DNA from: Cytophagales bacterium
GTDB taxonomy: Bacteria; Bacteroidota; Bacteroidia; Cytophagales; Flammeovirgaceae
Length of the DNA: 64,000 bases
Direction: 5' to 3'
Assembly (NCBI GenBank): GCA_025056215.1
Contig: JANWWC010000006.1
Coordinates: 62,001-126,000 of the forward strand
This document shows, piece after piece, positions 47,518-55,932 of this stretch (position 1 is the stretch's first letter; every line of letters starts with the position of its first letter). The notes under the pieces are model-generated. The model did not search any database, was not told the origin of the DNA, and saw nothing but the letters and a program-made list of their open reading frames with translations. A program made the translations under genes and the position numbers.

Positions 47518-50142
47518 ATGATGGAAAATTTTTCTTTTTTACAATCGGTTGCTAAGCAATATGACTCTCTTCGCCAAAATCAGGCTATTTCTTCTTGGGT
47601 GTGGAAACAGGCTCAACAACTCTTTCAGATAGGAGCTTGTCAATTGCTGAGCCAAGTCAGAAATGTATATGAATACTCCGTAATAGAAGAAGGCAAAGAG
47701 ACACAAGTGCGTTTTACTCTCTGGGAAGATAGAATTGACTGCAGAACTTCTCCTCCTACATACGATTGGAGCCTTAGCTCTTTAGCAGCTTTTTTACAAC
47801 TTATGCAAGATGTTCGCTCAGAAGAATTTGCGCCTATTGCAGAAGGTAAAAGATATACTCGCCAAGGAATGATGAAGCGAGTGCTCGCCGAGCGTCGTCA
47901 GCGTGCAGAAAAGGCTAATTATACCATTTATTTTGCGGATAACATATACGGAGAACATCTTCTTATCAATGAACGGGGAATTCGATATAAAATTACGTTG
48001 CGCGATTTTGAAAACGAAACTGGCTATTGCGATACGCCTGACTGGAAAACTAATAAACTTGGCACTACTAAGCACATCATGTTTGCTTTTAAAAAGTTAA
48101 AAGAAAATCAGCAACTTTTTCAGACTCTTAGTAAAACGTATCCTTTTATAGAAATTTATACCGACCCTTTAAAGAATTATCAAATTACGTGGTACTATCC
48201 TCATACCTTGCCTCCTGATGTTGAAAGACTTATTAAGCAATATTTCGGCAACGAAAAGCATATTCCTCTGAATCGGGTTACCGATTTTTTAGGGTTCATT
48301 CGTCAGGCGGAACAACATAAAGAAATCTTAATACGACCAGAGGTAATAGAACTAATAGAACGAAAGTTTGATGAACTAATGCTTGAAGAAATCAAGCGGA
48401 ACTTTAGAGTAGATTATTCGCTTCTCAAAACATCTTTGTTTTCTTATCAGAAAGAAGGAATTGAATTTGCTACTTTTCGGATAGGTGCAATTATTGCCGA
48501 TGAAATGGGGCTTGGTAAAACGATACAAGCCATCGGAGCTGCTGTTGCAAAAAAATCAATTTTTCAGTTTAAAAGGTGCTTAGTAGTAGTACCTGCCTCC
48601 CTTAAGATGCAATGGAAACAAGAAATTGAGCGTTTTACTGATGAAAAAGCACATATCGTAGAAGGAAATGCTGAGCAGCGAATGGCTATTTACCAACAAT
48701 GGAACGTTTATTTTCTAATTATCAGTTATGAAACCGTTTTGCGAGATATTCATGTATTAAAAAAAGTAGAAATAGATTTTGTCATTCTTGATGAAGCACA
48801 AAAAATCAAAAATTTTGCATCTCAAACAGCGAATGCTGTCAAAAGCTTGAATCGCCGCCATTCGTTGGTCATTACAGGAACTCCTCTTGAAAATAATCTG
48901 ATAGAACTTTACTCGATTGTAAGCTTTGTCGATCCTTATTTTTTAGCTCCTTTATGGGAATTTTCTTATCAGTATTGTTATTTTGATGAAAAACAACCTG
49001 ATAGAATAACAGGCTATTATAATTTATTGGAACTCAACGAGCGATTGCGCCCTATTTTGCTGCGGCGCGAGAAAAGACATGTCCTTAAGGAACTCCCCTT
49101 TGTTCAAGAAATGGATGTATGGGTAAACATGCATCCGCAGCAAGCTCTTTTTCATCAAGATTGTTTAAGGCAAATTGCTAGAATCTTAACTAAGAAATTC
49201 TTGACGGCTTTTGATGTGCAAAAAATCATGATGCTTTTGCAACAAATGCGCATGGTTTGTAATTCTACTGAATTGGTTGATATAGCACAAACTCCTATAT
49301 CACCCAAATTAGAAGAGTTAGAACATATCTTGATCAAGAAGCTTGATATCAAAAAAGCAAACCGAAAAGTCATTATTTTTTCTGAATGGGTAAAAATGTT
49401 GCAAATTGTTGGGCGAATGCTGCGAAAATATCAAATCGATTTTGTGGAGATTACTGGCAGCGTAGCTATCCCTCAGCGCCATAAACTAATTCAAAAATTT
49501 GAAACAGATGTGGATTGTAAAGTATTCCTTTCTACAGAAGCAGGAGAAAGTGGCTTAAATTTGCAAGTAGCAGATACGCTTATTAATGTTGAGATACCTT
49601 GGAACCCAGCTAAAAAGAATCAACGCCTTGGCCGCATCGATAGAATAGGGCAACAATCGCGACATCTTACTATTATTAATTTAATCACCTCTCATTCTAT
49701 TGAAGCCCGCATTGCAGCAGGAATGATAATTAAACAAACTCTTTTTGAAGGAGTTTTAAATGCTCAACCCTATTTTGATATGATAGACATGTCTGCACAA
49801 GGAAAAGCCTACTTTGTTCAGCAACTTATGGAAATGGTAGAAAGTTTTCAACAGCCAATAGAAGAAACTGAAGAAAAAATTGTTGAAAATCCGTTAGCGG
49901 CTCCTCTTTGGGATGACTCTGATATCGATGAAGTTGAACTCTCTTCTACTTTGAATATTTCTGTTTCAGAAATAGAAAACCTTTTACAACAAGGAACCGC
50001 TTTTTTATCAGCATTGTTGCGCACAGCTACAGGAAAAGAAACCGCCTTACAAGACCCTTCTATTCAAATCAATCCGACAAGCGGTGAAGTAGTGCTTAAG
50101 TTTAGACTTCCTCTATTCAATCATGAGACTAAGAATTCCTGA
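47518..50142 (+). CDS. SNF2-family helicase-like ATPase
   Basis: 874 residues from the ATG at 47518 (the next codon is also ATG). An N-terminal ~290-residue region of unknown fold precedes the SNF2 motor: motif I ADEMGLGKT (about 330), motif Ia VVVPASLKMQW, motif II DEAQ (about 426), motif III ITGTPLENN, and in the second lobe TEAGESGLNLQ and motif VI QRLGRIDRIGQ (about 701). The last ~110 residues are acidic and helical. Such proteins translocate on double-stranded DNA to displace bound proteins; RapA-like roles are possible. No methylase or nuclease gene adjoins it, so a defence role is not indicated. It overlaps the convergent rsmH gene by 14 bp. Confidence 0.88.
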   Translation: MMENFSFLQSVAKQYDSLRQNQAISSWVWKQAQQLFQIGACQLLSQVRNVYEYSVIEEGKETQVRFTLWEDRIDCRTSPPTYDWSLSSLAAFLQLMQDVRSEEFAPIAEGKRYTRQGMMKRVLAERRQRAEKANYTIYFADNIYGEHLLINERGIRYKITLRDFENETGYCDTPDWKTNKLGTTKHIMFAFKKLKENQQLFQTLSKTYPFIEIYTDPLKNYQITWYYPHTLPPDVERLIKQYFGNEKHIPLNRVTDFLGFIRQAEQHKEILIRPEVIELIERKFDELMLEEIKRNFRVDYSLLKTSLFSYQKEGIEFATFRIGAIIADEMGLGKTIQAIGAAVAKKSIFQFKRCLVVVPASLKMQWKQEIERFTDEKAHIVEGNAEQRMAIYQQWNVYFLIISYETVLRDIHVLKKVEIDFVILDEAQKIKNFASQTANAVKSLNRRHSLVITGTPLENNLIELYSIVSFVDPYFLAPLWEFSYQYCYFDEKQPDRITGYYNLLELNERLRPILLRREKRHVLKELPFVQEMDVWVNMHPQQALFHQDCLRQIARILTKKFLTAFDVQKIMMLLQQMRMVCNSTELVDIAQTPISPKLEELEHILIKKLDIKKANRKVIIFSEWVKMLQIVGRMLRKYQIDFVEITGSVAIPQRHKLIQKFETDVDCKVFLSTEAGESGLNLQVADTLINVEIPWNPAKKNQRLGRIDRIGQQSRHLTIINLITSHSIEARIAAGMIIKQTLFEGVLNAQPYFDMIDMSAQGKAYFVQQLMEMVESFQQPIEETEEKIVENPLAAPLWDDSDIDEVELSSTLNISVSEIENLLQQGTAFLSALLRTATGKETALQDPSIQINPTSGEVVLKFRLPLFNHETKNS

Positions 50143-51040
50143 TTCCAATGCGCAACTTAGCACTCCTAGCGCGGCTATTCTTCATAATTTCCTCTGGCGT
50201 AGGCTTAAAAGGTTTAGAAAAAAGGGGAGTAAAAGGTCTGAGAATGTTGCCGTAAAAATCGTGTTCCAATTCTCCTTTGAAATTTCCGGCTTTTAAAAAA
50301 TTTTTTACTAAGCGATCTTCTAAAGAATGATAAGACAAAATTACCAATCGTCCTTGTGGCAAAAGGATATCGGGAGTTTGTAATAAAAATTCTTTTAGGG
50401 CATTTATTTCATCGTTGACTTCGATGCGCAATGCTTGAAATACTTGGGCTCGAAACTTGAACTCTTTTCCGCGCGGTGCAAATTTATTGATCACTTGAAG
50501 GAGCTCTCGAGTAGTTTCTATTTTTTTAAAAGTGCGTTTGCGAACAATTTCCATTGCTACAGAATGAGCCTGAGGAAGCTCGCCATAAATGCGAAAAATT
50601 TTACTGAGTTCTTCTACGGAATAATGATTAATGATATCTTGAGCTTTTAGGTTTTGATGAATGTTCATGCGCATGTCTAAAGCTCCGTCAAACCGAATAG
50701 AAAATCCTCGCTCTGCTGTGTCAATCTGGTAAGAGCTAATTCCTAAATCGGCTAAAATACCGTTTACCTGTTGAATCCCTTGGAGTCTAAGAAATTTTTT
50801 GATGTATCGAAAATTGGCTTGAATAAAAATAAAGTTGGGATGTTGGATAGCAGCTGCGTTAGCGGCTGCATCAGGGTCTTGGTCAAAGGCGATAAGTTTC
50901 CCTTTTGGAGAAAGTCGCTCTACGATGGCTTTTGCATGTCCGCCTGCGCCAAAAGTAACGTCCACATAAGTTCCATCAGGTTGAATTGATAAACCTTTCA
51001 TACACTCTTGCAACAGTACAGGAACGTGATAGAGCGACAT
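50129..51040 (-). CDS. rsmH: 16S rRNA (cytosine-1402 N4) methyltransferase
   Basis: 303 residues of RsmH/MraW type. Motifs are YHVPVLLQECMKGLSIQPDG, DVTFGAGGHAKAI (SAM site), FDQDPDAA, ILADLGISSYQID, FSIRFDGALDMRM, GEFKFRAQVFQALRIEVN-like FQALRIEVNDEI and YHSLEDRLVKNF. It methylates N4 of C1402 in the decoding centre. It usually opens the dcw division cluster with mraZ and ftsL, but here it is isolated. It is convergent with, and overlaps, the SNF2-like gene. Confidence 0.96.
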   Translation of the reverse strand: MSLYHVPVLLQECMKGLSIQPDGTYVDVTFGAGGHAKAIVERLSPKGKLIAFDQDPDAAANAAAIQHPNFIFIQANFRYIKKFLRLQGIQQVNGILADLGISSYQIDTAERGFSIRFDGALDMRMNIHQNLKAQDIINHYSVEELSKIFRIYGELPQAHSVAMEIVRKRTFKKIETTRELLQVINKFAPRGKEFKFRAQVFQALRIEVNDEINALKEFLLQTPDILLPQGRLVILSYHSLEDRLVKNFLKAGNFKGELEHDFYGNILRPFTPLFSKPFKPTPEEIMKNSRARSAKLRIGIRNS

Positions 51041-51085
51041 AATATTTTAGAATGATTTTAAATAGTGATAGAAACCTTCAAACGG

Positions 51086-51116
51086 TTTGCATAGATATAT
51101 TCCGATATTAGATTTG
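51086..51116 (+). promoter_or_regulatory. Promoter of the ActA-like cytochrome gene
   Basis: TTTG at 51086-51089, a 19-bp spacer and TAGATTTG at 51109-51116 match the Bacteroidota consensus well. Transcription would start near 51123, which leaves a leader of about 30 bp to the ATG at 51154. Confidence 0.7.
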
Positions 51117-51153
51117 CAAAAGATTTTGACTGAATTTGAAACTAAGCAATTGT

Positions 51154-52410
51154 ATGTTGACTAAAAAAATAAGTTGCTTCTTTTTGTGGACAATTTTAGG
51201 ATTGTCAATCATTTTCTCAAGTTACGCACAAGATGGAGCATCAAATAGTGCTCCAGGTCTATCACTTGATGCAGCTGTGATTGAAAAAGGAAAAAGCATT
51301 TTCACGGCTAACTGTCAGCAATGCCATGCTGTCCACGAGCAAATTGTCGGTCCAAAGTTAGCAAATGTATATGAAAGACAAAGTATTCCTTGGCTTATCA
51401 ATTTTATTAAATATCCTCAAAAAGTTATCGAAAGTGGCGATGCTTATGCAGTAAACCTATATAAGCAATATAAGCAGTTTATGCCTAATCACGATTTTTT
51501 GAAAGACGATGAAATTATTGCAATTTTATCCTGGATACAAGATGAAACTAAAAAAGGTCCATCGGTAGCGTCTACTGCATCCGCTTCATCGACAACCGAT
51601 GCGCCGTCAAAATCAGATAGCGCCATCAATTCAAATCTTTTAATGATAGTGATTGGCTTGTTGCTATTTGTTTTGTTAGCTGTACTTACAGTGATGGCGA
51701 TTTTAGTAACTACACTTACTAAATATATTAACCAACGCGAAGGGATCACGCTTTCAGAAGAAGATAGAGAATATTTGGAGCAACGCTTTGATATTAAGAA
51801 AATTCTCACCAGCCAAGGATTTATCGGTATCGCCACTGCTGTTTTTATTATCTTCGTAGGGAAAACTGTTTTGGACGGGCTTTTTTCAATAGGCGTTCAG
51901 CAAGGATATGCTCCAGACCAGCCCATTAAGTTCTCTCATAAATTACACGCGGGCTATTATGATATCCAATGTCAATATTGCCATACTGGAGTTGAAAAAG
52001 ATAAACATGCTAATATCCCTTCCGCAAATATTTGTATGAATTGCCATAACGCAATTAAAACCACCTCCCCTGAAATTCAAAAAATTTATCAAGCTATTGA
52101 AAACGATCAACCTATTCAGTGGGTTCGAGTGCATAACCTTCCAGATTTATCGTATTTTAATCATGCGCAACATGTAAAAGTAGGTAAAATAGAGTGTGAG
52201 ACTTGCCATGGAGATATTAAAAATATGGAAGTAGTACAACAGCATTCTCTTCTCACTATGGGATGGTGTATTGATTGCCATAGAAAAACTGAAATTCAGA
52301 CAGATAATAAGTATTATGAGAAGCTTTCAACAATTCATGCAGCTTCTTCAAAAGAGCCTATGCGTGTTGAAAATATTGGAGGTTTAGAATGTTCTAAGTG
52401 TCATTACTAA
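51154..52410 (+). CDS. Six-heme ActA-like cytochrome c (alternative complex III)
   Basis: 418 residues from the ATG at 51154 (a TTG six codons upstream is possible). After the signal peptide there is a monoheme cytochrome c domain with CQQCH (54-58) and a later Met (FMPNHDF). Two membrane helices follow (about 161-189 and 222-245), then a multiheme domain with CQYCH (273-277), CMNCH (294-298), CETCH (348-352), CIDCH (372-376) and CSKCH (413-417). The multiheme part, including HNLPDLSYFNHAQH, matches ActA of alternative complex III, a menaquinol oxidoreductase. Unusually, no actB follows; a terminator comes 33 bp after the stop. Confidence 0.85.
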   Translation: MLTKKISCFFLWTILGLSIIFSSYAQDGASNSAPGLSLDAAVIEKGKSIFTANCQQCHAVHEQIVGPKLANVYERQSIPWLINFIKYPQKVIESGDAYAVNLYKQYKQFMPNHDFLKDDEIIAILSWIQDETKKGPSVASTASASSTTDAPSKSDSAINSNLLMIVIGLLLFVLLAVLTVMAILVTTLTKYINQREGITLSEEDREYLEQRFDIKKILTSQGFIGIATAVFIIFVGKTVLDGLFSIGVQQGYAPDQPIKFSHKLHAGYYDIQCQYCHTGVEKDKHANIPSANICMNCHNAIKTTSPEIQKIYQAIENDQPIQWVRVHNLPDLSYFNHAQHVKVGKIECETCHGDIKNMEVVQQHSLLTMGWCIDCHRKTEIQTDNKYYEKLSTIHAASSKEPMRVENIGGLECSKCHY

Positions 52411-52442
52411 AATTAAAATTTTAAATTTCTGCAAAGCAATAG

Positions 52443-52468
52443 AACCTCCGAATGTTGGAGGTTTTTTG
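52443..52468 (+). terminator. Intrinsic terminator after the ActA-like gene
   Basis: AACCTCC (52443-52449) pairs with GGAGGTT (52457-52463), followed by a T run. It cleanly separates the cytochrome gene from the polysaccharide genes. Confidence 0.85.
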
Positions 52469-52516
52469 TTTTCATACAAAAGCTTAGTAGTAATTTTAAT
52501 TAGGTTTGTTTTTCAT

Positions 52517-52524
52517 TACCTTTG
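52517..52524 (+). promoter_or_regulatory. Putative -7 box for the polysaccharide export operon
   Basis: TACCTTTG, a full TAnnTTTG match. Transcription would start near 52531, at the first ATG, so translation probably begins at the ATG at 52582 instead. Confidence 0.5.
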
Positions 52525-52581
52525 TGATGAATGATAGAAAAAGTGAACTTCAAACTGTTTCGCTTCACAAATAAAATTTTT

Positions 52582-53454
52582 ATGAGCAGTGGATATTTTC
52601 AAACCTTTTTGTATTTAATCATTATCTTTTTAAGCTCTTGTAGTTTTCGACAAAGGGTTTTGTTTCGAACTAAGACAGAAATCAATCCAGAAGCTTTTGA
52701 AGAAAGTTATCAAAAAGCATCAAAAAACTATACTATTGCAGAGCTTGATTATATTGCTATCTCTGTATTTACTAACAAAGGAGAGCGTTTAATAGATCCC
52801 AACCAAGAATTTAAAATCGGCGAAGAACGAGGAAAACTAGAACCTGCTAATACTACTACCATGGGAGCACCAGGTTTTATGGTAAGCCAGGCGGGTTTTA
52901 CTAATAATCCATCTTTCAGACCTATCAATGCAAACAGCCAAACTCCAGTTTCTTATTTGGTAGATAGCCGCGGATATGCCAAACTTCCTCTCATAGGAGA
53001 CGTAAAATTAGCAGGTTTGTCGCTCAAACAAGCCGACTCCTTACTTTCAGTTTTATATTCGCAATGGTATGAGGAGCCTTTCGTTGTTACACAATATCTG
53101 AATAAAAGAGTAATTCTAATGGGTGCACTGGGAGACAAAACCATTGCTTTGAACAACGAACACATGACCTTGTTGGAAGTCTTGGCGATTGCGGGAAATT
53201 TTCAACTTCTTGCCAAGCCCAACAAAATTAGAATTATTCGTGGAGACCTTAAGAATCCAAGCGTTCAATTGGTTGATTTAACAACTATAGAAGGACTAAG
53301 ACGCGCTAATTTGCAAATTCAGCCTCTTGATGTTATTTACGTAGAGCCTCGCCGTAGAATTGACAGAGAATCATTTGCTGACATCCAAGTATTCTTATCG
53401 CTTACTACTACGCTTATTACCACTTATCTATTATTCGAAAATTTGAGAAAATGA
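52582..53454 (+). CDS. Polysaccharide export outer-membrane lipoprotein (Wza-like)
   Basis: About 290 residues from the ATG at 52582, which starts a clean lipoprotein signal with lipobox LSSC (Cys20). The ATG 17 codons upstream (52531) is less likely. The body has the polysaccharide biosynthesis/export domain (VSYLVDSRGYAKLPLIGDVK, then LKQADSLLSVLYSQW) and SLBB-like repeats (VILMGALGDKTIALNNEHMT). A membrane helix near the C-terminus (VFLSLTTTLITTYLLF) crosses or inserts in a membrane. It would form the outer-membrane channel for exopolysaccharide together with the Wzc-like kinase encoded 9 bp downstream. Confidence 0.9.
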   Translation: MSSGYFQTFLYLIIIFLSSCSFRQRVLFRTKTEINPEAFEESYQKASKNYTIAELDYIAISVFTNKGERLIDPNQEFKIGEERGKLEPANTTTMGAPGFMVSQAGFTNNPSFRPINANSQTPVSYLVDSRGYAKLPLIGDVKLAGLSLKQADSLLSVLYSQWYEEPFVVTQYLNKRVILMGALGDKTIALNNEHMTLLEVLAIAGNFQLLAKPNKIRIIRGDLKNPSVQLVDLTTIEGLRRANLQIQPLDVIYVEPRRRIDRESFADIQVFLSLTTTLITTYLLFENLRK

Positions 53455-53463
53455 TGATCTTTT

Positions 53464-55932
53464 ATGCGCGAAAAGAAATTTCCCAGTAGTGATTCCCCTG
53501 ATTGGACACCTGAGCAAGTTGCTATAGCTGCTCTTCCTATCGCTACACAAACTACAACTGTTCCTAAAGATACGGCTGCTAACCTCTTACAAGATTTTGA
53601 TTTTATAAAGTTCGTTTATGTACTGAAACGGAGCTTGATATATATTTTCTTGATACTTGTTCTAAGTATCGGAGTTGCTTATTTATACTTGCGCTATACA
53701 AAGCCAGTTTACGAATCTAAAGCCGAAATTAAAATCGATATTAAAAGCTCTTCCTCCTTTTTAGGAATTGAATCTGATATTTTTAAGCAATCGAATTCTC
53801 CTTCTACTTCTACTTTTAGTAATCTTGCTAGTGAAATAGAAATCATCACCTCCTATAATTTGCTTAGAGAAGTAATAGATTCAATAAATTTACACGTAAG
53901 TTATCATAGTGCAGGGGAAATCCTTTCGATGGAAAGATTCATGACTTCTCCGTTTAAAGTATCTTTTTATGAAGTATCAAGTGCTTTTATGGATAAAGAA
54001 ATATATGTAGAAATCATAAACCATAATGAGTTTTACTTGAGCTACATGAAAGATAACATAGAAATCCGTAACTTATATAGGTTTCGAGAACCTATAGAAA
54101 CTCCTGAATATAAATTTATCATAGAGCCTACTTCTATTATCTCTCCTACAGAATTTAATCAGCGTTTTTTCTTCATTATACACAGTGAAAATTATTTGCT
54201 CAGTGATTTGCGCAGCAAGCTAAAAGTTGAAATTGCCAACCCAGCTGCTAGCATTATTAGCATTAGTTTTACAGATTACAATATTTTGAAAGCAGCTACT
54301 ATAATTGATAATATCATTAAAATCTACCAAAGAAGAAGTATAGAAAATAAAAATAGGAGCTATGAAAAGAGCTTGGATTACCTTTACCAGCAAATTCAGC
54401 TTACGCGCGATTCACTGGATTATTACGAAAAACTTTTATCGCGTTATCGCATAGATCCTGAAAAAGAAGAGCTTTTGGAAGATGTGAACGCTGTTTACAG
54501 AAGAATACGAGAACTCAATGACCGAAAAGAAGAATATAAATTCAAATATTTAGGCTATGATACTCTAAAAAAAATGATAGAGTCGAACCGTTCTCCAGTG
54601 CAACTGGCTGCCGCAGCAAGTTTACTCGAAAATAATGAACTTAATTCGTTAGTAGGAGAATATGCTAAAGGAGTAGAAGAACTTAATCGCATAATAGGAT
54701 ATTATAAAGAGCATACTTTTGCATTTCGTCAAAAACAGCAAGATTTGGAATCTCAGAAAGCTAAACTAATTGAATTTGTAGCATATAGCAAACAACGCTT
54801 TCAAGAACGAATAAAAGATCTTGAAAATGAGATCCAACAAACTAAAAAAAGTCTTGAAAGAAAATCAATCGATGAGAATAACCTATTTGACTTAGAATAT
54901 AAAAAGATAAAACGTGCTTACGATGTTTATGAAAATACATTTAACATCATGCTTACTAAAGTAGTAGAAATTAATCTGGCAAAAGCAGGAACTGTTGCAA
55001 ACTTCCAAGTATTGGGTAGTCCGAATCGAGGAGGTTCTGCGCTTTATCCTATTCCTTTAACTGTTTATTTGTTTGCTATCTTCATAGGAGTCTTGGTCTC
55101 AGTAGGTTTTGTTGTGATAAGATATTTTATGCAAAACACAGTAAATAATTTGCGAGAACTCGACCGACTTACTAAACTTCCGATTTTAGGAGTAATACCA
55201 GAATATAATAAATTAAAAATGACTTACTCACAATTAGTAGTTCACTTGAACCCAAAGTCTTCTATTAGTGAAGCATATAGAACTATTAGAACAAATTTAG
55301 ATTACATCAATGTGAAAGCGAGCAATAAGAAAATTATTTCTGTTACTTCAACTGTTTCGGGAGAAGGAAAAACTTTTGTATCGCTCAACACAGCAGGAGT
55401 TATTGCAATGTCAGGAATGCGTGTGTTGTTAGTAGACTTAGACTTGCGAAAACCTAAGATTCATACTGCTTTTGGGGTAGAAAACACGATGGGTATTTCT
55501 TCTATATTGGTAGGAAGAGCTACAGTTGAAGAATGTTTGTACAATACTAATATTCCGTCTTTGAAATTTATTACATCAGGGCCTATTCCACCTAATCCAT
55601 CTGAGTTGTTGATGACAGATAGCTTCCCTAAAGTGATTTCTGAAATGTCTGAAATGTTTGATGTAGTGGTATTAGATACACCTCCAGTAGGACTTGTAAC
55701 CGACGGTTTGATTGCAATCCGTCAGTCCACTAATACTATATATGTAGTGCGTGCAGATTATTCTAAACTCTCTTTTATTACAGGGTTGAATCGTTTAGTA
55801 CAAAGGCAAAATTTGTCTAATATCGGAATCGTTCTTAACGCAGTGAGCAAAGAGGCTAAAAGTGGCTACGGCGAGTATGGCTACGGAGGATATACAGGCT
55901 ACGGTGGAGATGCTTATGGTTATTACGAATAA
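53464..55932 (+). CDS. Wzc-like chain-length regulator fused to BY-kinase
   Basis: 822 residues. A Wzz-type chain-length domain lies between two membrane helices (about 57-78 and 526-550), with a long coiled coil (about 285-500) and a GNVR-like region before the second helix. The C-terminal cytoplasmic bacterial tyrosine kinase has Walker A TVSGEGKT (about 636), Walker A' VLLVDLDLRKP and Walker B VVVLDTPPVG. The last ~20 residues form a tyrosine-glycine cluster with about nine Tyr, the autophosphorylation tail. Phosphorylation cycling controls polymer length and export. It is cotranscribed with the Wza-like gene, and its stop overlaps the murC start by 1 bp. Confidence 0.92.
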   Translation: MREKKFPSSDSPDWTPEQVAIAALPIATQTTTVPKDTAANLLQDFDFIKFVYVLKRSLIYIFLILVLSIGVAYLYLRYTKPVYESKAEIKIDIKSSSSFLGIESDIFKQSNSPSTSTFSNLASEIEIITSYNLLREVIDSINLHVSYHSAGEILSMERFMTSPFKVSFYEVSSAFMDKEIYVEIINHNEFYLSYMKDNIEIRNLYRFREPIETPEYKFIIEPTSIISPTEFNQRFFFIIHSENYLLSDLRSKLKVEIANPAASIISISFTDYNILKAATIIDNIIKIYQRRSIENKNRSYEKSLDYLYQQIQLTRDSLDYYEKLLSRYRIDPEKEELLEDVNAVYRRIRELNDRKEEYKFKYLGYDTLKKMIESNRSPVQLAAAASLLENNELNSLVGEYAKGVEELNRIIGYYKEHTFAFRQKQQDLESQKAKLIEFVAYSKQRFQERIKDLENEIQQTKKSLERKSIDENNLFDLEYKKIKRAYDVYENTFNIMLTKVVEINLAKAGTVANFQVLGSPNRGGSALYPIPLTVYLFAIFIGVLVSVGFVVIRYFMQNTVNNLRELDRLTKLPILGVIPEYNKLKMTYSQLVVHLNPKSSISEAYRTIRTNLDYINVKASNKKIISVTSTVSGEGKTFVSLNTAGVIAMSGMRVLLVDLDLRKPKIHTAFGVENTMGISSILVGRATVEECLYNTNIPSLKFITSGPIPPNPSELLMTDSFPKVISEMSEMFDVVVLDTPPVGLVTDGLIAIRQSTNTIYVVRADYSKLSFITGLNRLVQRQNLSNIGIVLNAVSKEAKSGYGEYGYGGYTGYGGDAYGYYE

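Noticed and set aside
47518-50142. SNF2-like gene considered as part of a defence system
   Set aside because: No nuclease, methylase or other defence gene is adjacent; neighbours are a TPR-LRR gene and rsmH.
55860-55929. Tyr/Gly-codon repetitive stretch considered as a DNA repeat
   Set aside because: It encodes the tyrosine-rich tail typical of BY-kinases.
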